Assembly (NCBI GenBank): GCA_964615935.1
Contig: CAZTTG010000070.1
Coordinates: 1 to 32,371 of the forward strand
From: CAZTTG01 sp964615935
GTDB lineage: Bacteria; Planctomycetota; UBA1135; GCA-002686595
Direction of reading: 5' to 3'
DNA length: 32,371 bases
Positions 24,301-31,273 of this stretch are shown here, one piece after another. The notes under the pieces were generated by a model that searched no databases, was not told the DNA's origin, and saw nothing but the letters and a program-made list of their open reading frames with translations. A program made the position numbers and the translations under genes. The stretch's first letter is position 1. Each line of letters begins with the position of its first letter.

Positions 24301-25045
24301 CCGGGAGGGCCGGCGCGTGCGGCAGCGCACCGACGAGCGCGGCGAGGCCGTCTTCCGCTTCCTGGAGGAGGGCGACTACGAGGTCGTGGTGCGGCCGCCC
24401 CCGGGCGAGCGCCGCCGACACGGCCCGGCCGGCCCGATCCCGGTGCGCCTGGGCTACAACCAGGTCGAGCGCAACTTCGAGGTGCGCCTCGAGCCGGCGC
24501 TCCTGCTCGAGGGCGTGGTGAGCTCGAAGGGCGGGCCGGTGTCCGGCGCCACCCTGCTGGCGGTCCGGACCGACGTCGTGGGCGTGCCGCCCGAGCGCGG
24601 CAGCAGCGGGGAGGACGGCCGCTACGAGATCCTCGGCCTGCGCGAGGGGACCTACCAGATCCGCGCCAGCCGCGCCGGCTACGCCGAGGCGGTGAGGCGG
24701 GACGTCGAGATCGCCCGCGGCGAGGAGAACCGGCTGGACGTCGAGCTCGAGGAGGGGATCGAGGTGGCCGTCCTGGTCACCGATCCCGGGGGCAAGCCCC
24801 TCTCGGGAGCGGTGGTGCGCCTGCGCCGGCCCGACGGCGAGGAGGACGCCGGCGACCTGGGCGGCGCCCTCATGAGCTTCTTCTCCGGCGCCGGGACGAC
24901 CGACGCCGACGGCCGCATGGAGCTGGGCCGCTTCGCCTCGGGCACCTGGCGGCTGGAGGCCCAGCGCGGCCAGCAGCGGGCCGAGCCCATGACGGTCGAG
25001 CTGGGGGGCGACCCCCGGGTCGAGCTGCACGTGGAGCTGGAGTAG
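21395..25045 (+). CDS. Membrane-anchored protein of eleven carboxypeptidase-regulatory-like repeats
   Basis: This 1216-residue protein has one N-terminal membrane anchor (about 17-39) and a Ser/Ala-rich stalk. About eleven beta-sandwich units follow at roughly 100-residue spacing, starting near residues 97, 207, 303, 409, 508, 608, 743, 841, 933, 1039 and 1124. Each opens with a G-R-V-x-x-x-x-G-x-P-V-x-G-A-x-V type motif and closes with Y-x-I/V-x-A or F-E-L motifs, as in CarboxypepD_reg domains. There is no peptidase or other catalytic domain, so it is most likely a surface or adhesive scaffold. An arginine/glycine-rich insert lies near residues 630-655. No strong Shine-Dalgarno is seen. The ATP-grasp gene follows after 30 bp. 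Confidence 0.87.
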   Translation: MPMTHPNPSRRRGAGALAPLLVLALLAGLALVLWLTLGRFGGGGTSAPAATSAGEGGDSALLDEASVAIEEPEAARSSAVGAGAAALASVRLGGQGRLEGRVLERAGGEPVAGARVDLLALPPAGVGVIGRLLRLSGMGEEMAERVRPVATTTSDPGGHFALVGVRAGQYFAEARGTHSVPDGAVLARVAPSGSGGPIDLWVRRGGRVVGRVVHPDGSPAAGARVALVPGPMVFLSRLLEGDFYEAEGETDEEGAFALSGIPAGDGYDLAAVGQGFTLSYALDLSVRPGEDTVVKVTTRQGTVLEGRVVSISGDHDPHPELGDVPLRGALVAAVPLGLRHLRFVEEILELCGGITDAEGGFALHQVPPGEVELVGWAPGHVGSRGPRASCHSGTVVAMGDFELSRGPVVHGRVVDEAGQPVAGVAVRWNPVDWSQLGGMVTFAPLLIQALEGFDFPKTGGDGRFEAGAFPGDPDYEITAYKPGYQEKSFDWNPDEHGEEIEIVLARGGSAAGVVKNAADGEPVTSFTIATTDRIEAQGQAPGRWNPFSGGQLVEDPEGRFHIDSLRAGSVDLTFSAPGFVESDLEDVQITAGETTEGLVVEIELGGLVRGRVVNEEGRSVAGAQVFPLSAERGPGPGRRGPRGGGGEAQERRRRRQAGMMGAMSSLPPGIASYAAAVGLMGDGAELSGQDGRFELSGVGFGRQRITALHRDYALGQSEVLELEPGGSVPEVEIVLSAGSGIYGKASDRLGQPVTDGIVVAVSPQMGTGGGGGIYQGHTEETGDYRIEHMAPGGYFMVLTRGDEALNPMSFLGSLNFDLVRVPEGEMVEFDIVDTSLGGCRVHGLVTVGGAPVDRGTVSAVSFEAGGLLGVDFKVTSIEPDGTYEFPGLSPGEYQFNIENVRIEGEDLRARLDVDVPNTPEYAYDLEFPESGLEVLVVDAVAGEPVDRAEVLLQRADISDSGGLLGSLFSREGRRVRQRTDERGEAVFRFLEEGDYEVVVRPPPGERRRHGPAGPIPVRLGYNQVERNFEVRLEPALLLEGVVSSKGGPVSGATLLAVRTDVVGVPPERGSSGEDGRYEILGLREGTYQIRASRAGYAEAVRRDVEIARGEENRLDVELEEGIEVAVLVTDPGGKPLSGAVVRLRRPDGEEDAGDLGGALMSFFSGAGTTDADGRMELGRFASGTWRLEAQRGQQRAEPMTVELGGDPRVELHVELE

Positions 25046-25062
25046 GACCGGGCCCGAACCGC

Positions 25063-25068
25063 TATCCT
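25063..25068 (+). promoter_or_regulatory. Candidate -10 element of a leaderless promoter
   Basis: TATCCT ends seven bases before the ATG of the ATP-grasp gene, which lacks a Shine-Dalgarno. The gene may therefore have its own start as well as read-through from upstream. Confidence 0.35.
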
Positions 25069-25075
25069 CGGGTCC

Positions 25076-25981
25076 ATGCGGATCGCCCTCGCCACCTGCT
25101 CCGCCCTCCCCGACTGGGAGGTGGACGACCGGCCTCTTCACCGGGCTCTGGAGGAGCGCGGCGTGGACCTCGCCCTACCCGTCTGGGACGACCCGCGGGT
25201 GGACTGGGCGGGCTTCGACGCCTGCCTCATCCGCACCACCTGGGACTACATGGAGCGCCGCGAGGCCTACGTGGACTGGGCCGAGCGCACCGCGAGGTGC
25301 ACGCGGCTCTTCAATCCGCCCGAGGTCGTGCGCTGGAACACCCACAAGCGCTACCTCCGCGTGCTGGAGCGCGAGGGCGTTCCGGTGATCCCCACGGTGT
25401 GGATGGAGGCGGGCACGGACGTGGACCTGCGCTCGGTCCTCGCCGAGCGCGGCTGGAGGCGCGCCCTGCTCAAGCCCATGGTGGGCGCCTGCGCCCGCGA
25501 GGCGCTGCCCCTCGAGGCGAGCCCCGAGGAGCTGACCCGGGCCCAGGCGCACCTCGACCGCACCCTGGCCCGGGAGGGCATGATGCTGCAGCCCTACCTC
25601 GAGCGGGTCGAGACCGAGGGCGAGCTCTCGGCCATCTTCCTCGACGGGGCCTTCAGCCACGCGGTCCGCAAGGTCCCGGTGCCGGGCGACTTCCGCGTGC
25701 AGGACGACTTCGGCGCCCGCGACGAGCCCCTCGAGCTCTCGCCGGACGAGCGGGAGCTGGTCGAGCGGATCGCCGGCCTGGCCGGGCGAGCGCTGCGCCG
25801 GGCCGCGGGCGTCCCCATGGCCGAGCTGCTCTACGCGCGCGTCGACCTCCTGCGCGACGACGCCGGCAGGCCGAGGCTCACCGAGCTCGAGCTGGTCGAG
25901 CCCTCGCTCTTCTTCCGCCACGCCCCCGCGGCCGCCGGGCGGCTGGCGGACGCCCTGATCGGGCGCGCGCGCCGGGGCTGA
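25076..25981 (+). CDS. ATP-grasp ligase of the RimK/DcsG-like group
   Basis: This 301-residue cytoplasmic enzyme has an N-terminal pre-ATP-grasp region with D-W-x-x-F-D and I-R-T-T-W-D-Y near residues 40-58. The ATP-grasp core has N-T-H-K-R-Y-L, L-L-K-P-M-V-G (phosphate loop side), L-Q-P-Y-L-E, and the metal-binding E-L-E-L-V-E-P-S-L-F near the C-terminus. Family members join a carboxylate to an amine or similar group with ATP; D-cycloserine ligase DcsG and glutathione-synthetase-like proteins share these motifs. The substrate cannot be read and no antibiotic or peptide pathway gene is next to it. It lies 30 bp after the repeat-protein gene. Confidence 0.85.
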   Translation: MRIALATCSALPDWEVDDRPLHRALEERGVDLALPVWDDPRVDWAGFDACLIRTTWDYMERREAYVDWAERTARCTRLFNPPEVVRWNTHKRYLRVLEREGVPVIPTVWMEAGTDVDLRSVLAERGWRRALLKPMVGACAREALPLEASPEELTRAQAHLDRTLAREGMMLQPYLERVETEGELSAIFLDGAFSHAVRKVPVPGDFRVQDDFGARDEPLELSPDERELVERIAGLAGRALRRAAGVPMAELLYARVDLLRDDAGRPRLTELELVEPSLFFRHAPAAAGRLADALIGRARRG

Positions 25982-26003
25982 GGGCGCCTCCGGCGGCCCT
26001 CAG
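25978..26003 (+). terminator. Stop-codon-spanning hairpin
   Basis: CTGAGGGC (25978-25985), containing the TGA stop of the ATP-grasp gene, pairs perfectly with GCCCTCAG (25996-26003) across a ten-base loop. The stem is nearly the same as that of the palindrome at 18231-18255. No T-tract follows. Confidence 0.45.
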
Positions 26004-26041
26004 CCTCCCTGGAGGGCAGCACTCGCGTGTCGGGGCCGGGT

Positions 26042-26054
26042 GGATGGTCCGACC
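26042..26054 (+). promoter_or_regulatory. 13-mer shared with the two GVxG-gene leaders
   Basis: GGATGGTCCGACC lies 62 bp before the regulator start. Closely related 13-mers lie at 26998-27010 and 31200-31212 upstream of the two repeat-protein genes. At this site the flanking CCCCCT-N4-AGGGGG palindrome is absent, so it may be chance or a half-conserved autoregulatory site. Confidence 0.3.
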
Positions 26055-26103
26055 CTCGCGCGCATCCACACCTTCCGGTACATTGGCTACGGGTAGCGAA
26101 GAG

Positions 26104-26925
26104 ATGATTCCGGTGGGCAAGTCCACGAGAATCCGATCCGAGGACGTGCGGGCGATCGTGAGGATCGCTGGCGAGTGCACCGAGCTGTGGGCCGACCCGG
26201 CGGCCTGGCGCGAGCACTTCGTCCGCCAGGCCAACGAGCTGGCCTGCGCGCACATCGGCACCTGGCAGGGACTGCAGTTCACCGAGAATCCCATCGCGCC
26301 CCAGATGGTCTCGTGCACCGAGGTCGGCTGGCTCGACGACCGCTGCCAGTCCCACTTCGATCGCTGGCGGGACGACCAGGGGAAGATGATCGGCCTCGAA
26401 CGCGCGATGGAGAGCGTCTTCCGTCTGGGGAGCTGGTCCTTCGCTCGTCCCGACATCGTCGACGATCGGAGCTGGTACACCTCCGAGTGCTACAGCGACT
26501 ACATGAGCCTCGCCGACTGCGACCATTTCATCGGGCCCATCCGCGTCGGCCGAGCTCCGGGATCCATCGAGATGCTGGCCGTCATGCGTCCCGTCGGAGA
26601 CCGGGCCTTCACCCGGCGCGAGATCCGCCTCGTGGGCTGGCTCCACGATGCGATCGCTCCGCTCGTCGGCACGCGCCTGGCCACCGAAGGGCAGAAGGGA
26701 GTCCACGGGCTCTCGCCGCGCTGTCGCGACACGCTCGATCTCCTGCTGCAAGGCGGGAGCGAGAAGCGGATCGCGGTCCAGCTCGCCTTGAGCCGGCACA
26801 CCGTGCACGAGTACGTGATGGCCATCTACCGGCACTTCGGGGTTTCCTCTCGCGCGGAGCTGATGGCGTACTGGATCCGACGGATTCCGGAACCCCGAAT
26901 GGACCGAATCGACGGCCGGGAGTGA
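26104..26925 (+). CDS. LuxR-type transcriptional regulator
   Basis: This 273-residue regulator has a C-terminal LuxR-type helix-turn-helix at about 202-262. The sequence L-S-P-R-C-R-D-T-L-D-L-L-L-Q-G, then E-K-R-I-A-V-Q-L-A-L-S-R-H-T-V, then V-S-S-R-A-E-L gives the usual four-helix layout. The N-terminal 195 residues start with S-E-D-V-R-A-I-V-R-I-A-G-E-C and have no receiver-type Asp pocket, so it is not an ordinary response regulator. It resembles, to my recollection, a LuxR family common in planctomycetes with a GAF-like sensory region. The ATG at 26104 is preferred, about 20 bases after TACATT; an in-frame ATG at 26044 also exists. The repeat-protein gene downstream, with its palindromic leader, is its likely target. 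Confidence 0.85.
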   Translation: MIPVGKSTRIRSEDVRAIVRIAGECTELWADPAAWREHFVRQANELACAHIGTWQGLQFTENPIAPQMVSCTEVGWLDDRCQSHFDRWRDDQGKMIGLERAMESVFRLGSWSFARPDIVDDRSWYTSECYSDYMSLADCDHFIGPIRVGRAPGSIEMLAVMRPVGDRAFTRREIRLVGWLHDAIAPLVGTRLATEGQKGVHGLSPRCRDTLDLLLQGGSEKRIAVQLALSRHTVHEYVMAIYRHFGVSSRAELMAYWIRRIPEPRMDRIDGRE

Positions 26926-26972
26926 GTCCCAGGCCCGCGGCCGGTGGCGATCCGCGGGGCTCCGGGCAGGTC

Positions 26973-27036
26973 GGCGGCACCCCCCCCCTGTTTAGGGGGA
27001 TGGTTCGACCGGAGGGTCCGTGCCAGCGTGGTCTCC
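26973..27036 (+). promoter_or_regulatory. Conserved upstream block with CCCCCT-N4-AGGGGG palindrome (copy 1)
   Basis: The palindrome CCCCCT-GTTT-AGGGGG occupies 26984-26999. It is followed by GGATGGTTCGACC (26998-27010) and GCCAGCGTGG (27022-27031). The whole block aligns without gaps to 31175-31238 upstream of the paralogue, where the palindrome has a GTTC centre. A six-base arm with a four-base centre is a plausible site for a dimeric helix-turn-helix regulator. It could alternatively be an RNA hairpin in the 5' leader. Confidence 0.55.
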
Positions 27037-27107
27037 TGAGCGACGTATGGACGCTCCGGAAGACCCGCGCGCACGCGTCGCGAGCGACCCTGTCACGGGA
27101 GATGATG

Positions 27108-30100
27108 ATGACCATCCATGCAACGGTCGGAGCGGCCCTGCTCGCGGTGGCGATCGGCGCCCAGTCCAGCGAATCACCGAATGACGGCACCGCCAGGGCC
27201 CACGCCAGCCCGGCCCCGGAGGCGCCCGCCGAACCGCTGGCGAGCTTCTGGTGGGGCGACTGCGACGGCGACGGGCTGCTCGACGCCTTTGCCGTCGCCC
27301 CCGACGGCACCGGCCTGCTGCTGCGCAACCGGGGCGACGGCTCCTTCGAGGACGCCACCCTCACGGCCGGGCTGGGCGGGATCGAGACCCCCACGGCGGC
27401 CGCCTGGGAGGACTTCGACTGCGACGGCGACCTGGACCTGTTCGTGGGCACCGCCTTCGGGCCGGCTCGACTCATGCGCAACCTGGGAGAGGGTGCCTTC
27501 GAGACGGCCCACGTCGGCATCGATCACATCGGCTGGGACCAGCGCGCCGCCTGGATCGACTACGACTCCGACGGCTACCCCGACCTGCAGGTACGCACGA
27601 AGGAGCGCGACCTGCTCTATCACAACCTGGGACAGGGCCTGCTCGAGCCGGTCGACCTGGGGCTGCCCGAGATCGCGGCCTTCCTCGGCGACCTGCCCGC
27701 GGATCCCGCGGTCGAATCGACCGAGGCGGAGACCGGACCTCCGGCCCGGCCGGCGCAGCCCGCAGCCGGAGCCCCTCCCTCCGTCAGCGGCGGCCGCATC
27801 CCGGTGGCTCCCGGCTCCAGCGCCGCGGCCACCCGGGGCCCCGGCCTCGGCGGCAGCACTCCCGCCGGGCCCCACACTCCGGGCGCGCCGGTCGTCACCT
27901 GCATGGACTCGATCATGGACCAGGCCAACCCGCTCAACTGCGTGAACGCATCCTCGGTCCCGACCTTCGGCATGCTCTACCCCCTCGGGAACGAGCTCAA
28001 CATCGACGCCTCGGGCAACGTGGGCATCGGGACGACGACGCCCTCGGCTCGCCTGATGGTGGTGCAGGACCCGGCCACGGGGCGGGCAATCACCGGCTTC
28101 AATACGCAGAACGGCGGCGTCGGCATCCTGGGGAGCGCGTCTTGCAGCGCCGGTGGCTTCGGCGTCAAGGGCGAGGCGACCGCGGCCACGGGGACCGGCG
28201 TGCTGGGCACCACCACCGCCACCTCGGGGGCGAGCTACGGCGTCTACGGCCGGTCGCACTCCACGGAGGGCGTAGGCGTCTACGGCGAAGCCACCGCCAC
28301 TTCGGGCGGCAACGCGGGTGTCTGGGGATCGAGCTCTTCCCCCACCAGCCGCGGAGTCATCGGACACAGCAGCAGCCCGACTGGCCCCACGGTGGGTGTC
28401 TACGGAATCGATGAATCGTCCGAGGGGACGGGTGTTCGCGGGGATGCCAGTTCCCTGACCGGCACCGGCGTCGGCGTGCTCGGCGTGACCAGCGCGGACT
28501 CGGGCATCGGCGTCAAGGGGTGGGCCCAGGCCTCGACCGGCGCAACCGTGGGCGTGCAGGGCGAGAGCGATTCGTTCGACGGCGTCGGTGTCCGCGGCGA
28601 GACGACCCACGCCACGGGAGCCACCACCGGCGTCCAGGGAACGACGATGTCGGACTCCCCGCTCGCCATGGGCGTCCAGGGACTCTCGCCTCAGGGCACC
28701 GGTGTTCACGGCGCCGTGGGAGACTACCCCGCGACCTTCGCCGACAGCGGCGTGTGCGGCTACACCTCGTCCGCAAGCGGCTTCGGCGTCGGAGGCATCA
28801 ACGCGGCCGATGCGTCGGGCGCGGCCGGCGTCTACGGGTACGCGTCGTCCTCGTCCGAGCAGGTCTACGGCGTGTCGGGAAAGTCCGTGTCGGATCAGGG
28901 GACGGGTGTCCGCGGCCTCGTCACCGCGTCGACGGGCGCCACAATGGGCGTCCACGGACGGTCCTTCTCGGCGGACGGCATCGGCGTCCTGGGTGAGGCG
29001 CCCCACGCTACGGGAGACACCACCGGCGTTTTCGGGGAGACCCTCTCTACTACAGGGGAGGCCTACGGCGTCCTCGGCCGCACCGCTTCGGGCAGCGGGG
29101 CTGGCGTCCGCGGCGAGACCACTGCCACGGACCTGCAGGCCGTCGGAGTCGAGGGCCGGGCAGCCGGCGGCCGCGGCGTGCTGGGCGTCCTGGGAGATCT
29201 GACCTACGCCTATGACGAAGAAGCGGGAGTGGTAGGCGTGACGGAAGAACCCGGCGCCGTCGGTGTCATCGGAGAGGCCTTCCAAGCCAATGGCTACGGT
29301 GTCACCGGCATCGGGGGCAAGACCGGCGTCTTCGGGGAGTCGCAGAGCGGCTCCGGAGTGCTCGGCGTGAAGGGAGTGGGTCCCTCCTGGGCCATGGTTC
29401 ACGGCAGCGGAGTCCTCGGCGAGACTCAGGACGAGAGCGCGTGCGGCGTGGCCGGGCTCCACACGGAGACCTCGAAGGTCGGTTACGGCGTCTACGGATC
29501 CAGTGCCTCGACTTCAGGGGAGAGCTACGGTGTCTGGGGTTACTCGGCCTCGGGCCATGTCACCGGCGCCGGTGTCTTTGGCGAGAACTCGATGATCGGT
29601 GTGAAGGGTGAAGGGAGGATAGGAGTGTGGGGCTCGTCGACAGGTTCGGTTTGGTTGCCGGCAGTTGACATCGGTGTCTTTGGCGATGCACTCGCTGATG
29701 GGGGGGTGGGCGTCGAAGGCGGGTTCTCGCACTCGGGTAATGTTGACGATGTGGGTGTCGGCGTTTGGGGAGTTTCCTACGGAAAGGGGGACTCCTCCGG
29801 TGTCTTCGGCTACGCCTGGCAAGATAGCGGCGCGGTCTCGGGTGTCCATGGCCGGACGAACTCTCCGAGTGGATACGGAATCTTCTCGGAAGGTGACTAC
29901 GGCGGAACCGGCGCTAAGTCCTTCATCCAGCCCCACCCCGAGGACCCCTCCAAGGAGATCCGCTTCGTCTGCCTCGAGGGCAATGAATCGGGGACCTACT
30001 TCCGGGGATCCAGCCGGCTCCGGAGCGGACGGGCCGTGATCGAGGTGCCCGAGGAGTTTCGCCTCGTCACCGATCCCGAGGGGATCACCGTGCAGGTGAC

Positions 30101-30956
30101 CCCGAGAGGCCCGGCCCGCATCTGGGTCGAGGAGAGCGACCTCGATCGCGTCGTCGTGCGCGGCGATCTGGACGCCGACTTCGACTACTTCGTCAACGGA
30201 GTCCGGCGCGGCTTCACCGACCACGAGCCCATTCGCGAGAACTTCGCCTGGGTTCCCGCGGTCCGGGGAGAGCCCTACGGCACGCAGTACCCGGACGAGC
30301 TCCGGCAGATCCTGGTGGAGAACGGGACCCTGAACCCCGACTTCACGCCCAACGAGGGCACGGCCGCGCGGATGGGCTGGAACCTCGAGGACCCGGAGGA
30401 GGCCCGCCATGCGGTGAGATGGGCGAAGGAGGAGGGCCGGAGCGAGGCGGCAGGACCGCAGATGGCGCAGCGAGATCGGAAGCCCGGCGCGACCGAGGGC
30501 GGGAGCGAGGCGGCGAGACCGCAGGTGACGAAGCTCGAGCGGCGAGACCGGAGACCTCGCGCGAGCGAGGACCGTCGCGGCGCAGAGCCGAAGAACCGCC
30601 GATCCCAGTGGGAGCGTATCGTCGAGGAACTGCAGACCGGGCAGAAGACCGAGGGCTCGAAGCCGCGCTCGATCGACAGAACCCGCGAAGGGCGGCTTTT
30701 CGAGCCGGTGAAGAAGCCGACACCTCCCAGCCGCAACGGCGCGGTGGACGAAAAGCCCGCTCAACCTCATCCGAAGGGGCCCAGACCCAAAGAGGGTTTG
30801 CGCCTCTTTCCGGAGAACCGGCCGGTCCAGGGAAACTCGAAACCAGCCGCCGAAACCGAAGCAAGACCGAGCCCTTCGTCGGCCAGGGAACGGGGAAACG
30901 CCCCTTCGTCCAGAAGAGACCCGGCTCCGTCCTCGGCAGGAGGCAGGGCGAAGTAG
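27108..30956 (+). CDS. Secreted VCBS/FG-GAP and GVxG-repeat surface protein
   Basis: This 1282-residue exported protein has, in order: a signal peptide (about 1-18); three FG-GAP/VCBS-like calcium loops (about 40-190: D-C-D-G-D-G-L-L-D, D-F-D-C-D-G-D-L-D, D-Y-D-S-D-G-Y-P-D); a Pro/Ala/Gly linker; and an N-I-D-A-S-G-N-V-G-I-G-T motif (near 300) of the type seen in tail-fibre-like proteins. About 45 G-V-x-G units follow (about 327-935), then a C-terminal domain (about 938-1090) opening S-F-I-Q-P-H-P-E-D-P-S-K-E-I-R-F, then a charged tail. GGGAG at 27097-27101 is six bases before the third of three ATGs, and the paralogue begins at the same aligned residue, so 27108 is the start. Calcium-dependent adhesion is an inference. 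Confidence 0.87.
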   Translation: MTIHATVGAALLAVAIGAQSSESPNDGTARAHASPAPEAPAEPLASFWWGDCDGDGLLDAFAVAPDGTGLLLRNRGDGSFEDATLTAGLGGIETPTAAAWEDFDCDGDLDLFVGTAFGPARLMRNLGEGAFETAHVGIDHIGWDQRAAWIDYDSDGYPDLQVRTKERDLLYHNLGQGLLEPVDLGLPEIAAFLGDLPADPAVESTEAETGPPARPAQPAAGAPPSVSGGRIPVAPGSSAAATRGPGLGGSTPAGPHTPGAPVVTCMDSIMDQANPLNCVNASSVPTFGMLYPLGNELNIDASGNVGIGTTTPSARLMVVQDPATGRAITGFNTQNGGVGILGSASCSAGGFGVKGEATAATGTGVLGTTTATSGASYGVYGRSHSTEGVGVYGEATATSGGNAGVWGSSSSPTSRGVIGHSSSPTGPTVGVYGIDESSEGTGVRGDASSLTGTGVGVLGVTSADSGIGVKGWAQASTGATVGVQGESDSFDGVGVRGETTHATGATTGVQGTTMSDSPLAMGVQGLSPQGTGVHGAVGDYPATFADSGVCGYTSSASGFGVGGINAADASGAAGVYGYASSSSEQVYGVSGKSVSDQGTGVRGLVTASTGATMGVHGRSFSADGIGVLGEAPHATGDTTGVFGETLSTTGEAYGVLGRTASGSGAGVRGETTATDLQAVGVEGRAAGGRGVLGVLGDLTYAYDEEAGVVGVTEEPGAVGVIGEAFQANGYGVTGIGGKTGVFGESQSGSGVLGVKGVGPSWAMVHGSGVLGETQDESACGVAGLHTETSKVGYGVYGSSASTSGESYGVWGYSASGHVTGAGVFGENSMIGVKGEGRIGVWGSSTGSVWLPAVDIGVFGDALADGGVGVEGGFSHSGNVDDVGVGVWGVSYGKGDSSGVFGYAWQDSGAVSGVHGRTNSPSGYGIFSEGDYGGTGAKSFIQPHPEDPSKEIRFVCLEGNESGTYFRGSSRLRSGRAVIEVPEEFRLVTDPEGITVQVTPRGPARIWVEESDLDRVVVRGDLDADFDYFVNGVRRGFTDHEPIRENFAWVPAVRGEPYGTQYPDELRQILVENGTLNPDFTPNEGTAARMGWNLEDPEEARHAVRWAKEEGRSEAAGPQMAQRDRKPGATEGGSEAARPQVTKLERRDRRPRASEDRRGAEPKNRRSQWERIVEELQTGQKTEGSKPRSIDRTREGRLFEPVKKPTPPSRNGAVDEKPAQPHPKGPRPKEGLRLFPENRPVQGNSKPAAETEARPSPSSARERGNAPSSRRDPAPSSAGGRAK
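27215..27677 (+). repeat. 463-bp near-identical block, copy 1 (copy 2 at 31386-31848)
   Basis: This coding block matches 31386-31848 without gaps. I see only two differences, at 27260 (C versus T) and 27659 (G versus C). Sequence on both sides is clearly more diverged. The block encodes the FG-GAP/VCBS repeats. Confidence 0.8.
28088..29910 (+). repeat. In-gene GVxG tandem repeat region
   Basis: About 45 units of the pattern G-V-x-G followed by a Ser/Thr/Ala/Gly-rich stretch recur at 10-20 residue spacing (for example Y-G-V-Y-G-R-S, V-G-V-R-G-E-T-T). The units are degenerate at the nucleotide level and differ in length, so the region is an old repeat array. The last third (about 29590-29900) has visibly lower GC and different codon choice. 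Confidence 0.75.
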
Positions 30957-30971
30957 CCGCTGTTTGCGGTT
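30955..30971 (+). terminator. Hairpin directly after the GVxG-protein stop codon
   Basis: AGCCGC (30955-30960) can pair with GCGGTT (30966-30971) across a five-base loop, allowing one G.U pair. It begins within the TAG stop. A short TT follows but not a full T-tract. Confidence 0.3.
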
Positions 30972-31174
30972 CATAGGGGTCCGTGTCGGCGAACAAGCCC
31001 GTGCGGGCCCTCGGTCCTCCCGGCCAGTATTCGATCCGGCATCTTGATGGCTTTTTCTGAGTCACCCTGGGGGGCGGGGCACCCGCTCCCACCGGTGACC
31101 GGTGACTGACTGACAGCGGTCTGCCTCGGAGGGTTTCTGCCTGGTCATATCCAGGGCCCGCCCTGCGATCCGTT

Positions 31175-31238
31175 CGGCGCCCACCCCCCCTGTTCAGGGG
31201 GATGGACCGACTGGACCATCCCTGGCAGCGTGGCTCTC
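31175..31238 (+). promoter_or_regulatory. Conserved upstream block with CCCCCT-N4-AGGGGG palindrome (copy 2)
   Basis: The palindrome CCCCCT-GTTC-AGGGGG occupies 31186-31201, then GGATGGACCGACT (31200-31212) and GGCAGCGTGG (31224-31233). It aligns without gaps to the block at 26973-27036. The distance from palindrome to start codon is 77 nt here and 108 nt in the first copy, so only the upstream block is held fixed. Confidence 0.55.
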
Positions 31239-31268
31239 CGGAAGGCCCCTTTGCCTTCCACTGGCACA

Positions 31269-31273
31269 GGAGG
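31269..31273 (+). promoter_or_regulatory. Strong Shine-Dalgarno for the second paralogue
   Basis: GGAGG is five bases before the ATG at 31279. It is one of few clear ribosome binding sites in the window and, with GGGAG at 27097-27101, fixes the starts of the paralogues. Confidence 0.7.

Noticed and set aside
21131..25141. Minus-strand open frame of over 1300 codons opposite the repeat-protein gene
   Set aside because: It is a by-product of high GC at third positions; the translation is His/Leu/Gly/Val-rich without domains, while the plus strand shows clear repeats.
25076..25981. D-cycloserine biosynthesis locus
   Set aside because: Only the ATP-grasp motifs are shared with DcsG; no other pathway genes are nearby, so the specific function is not claimed.
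26175..27107. Upstream extension of the GVxG protein frame
   Set aside because: It overlaps the LuxR-type gene in another phase, has Arg-rich shadow composition, and the signal peptide and Shine-Dalgarno fix the start at 27108.
28088..29910. CRISPR-like or DNA-level tandem array
   Set aside because: The periodicity is at the protein level (GVxG) in one continuous frame; nucleotide repeats are degenerate and spacers are coding.
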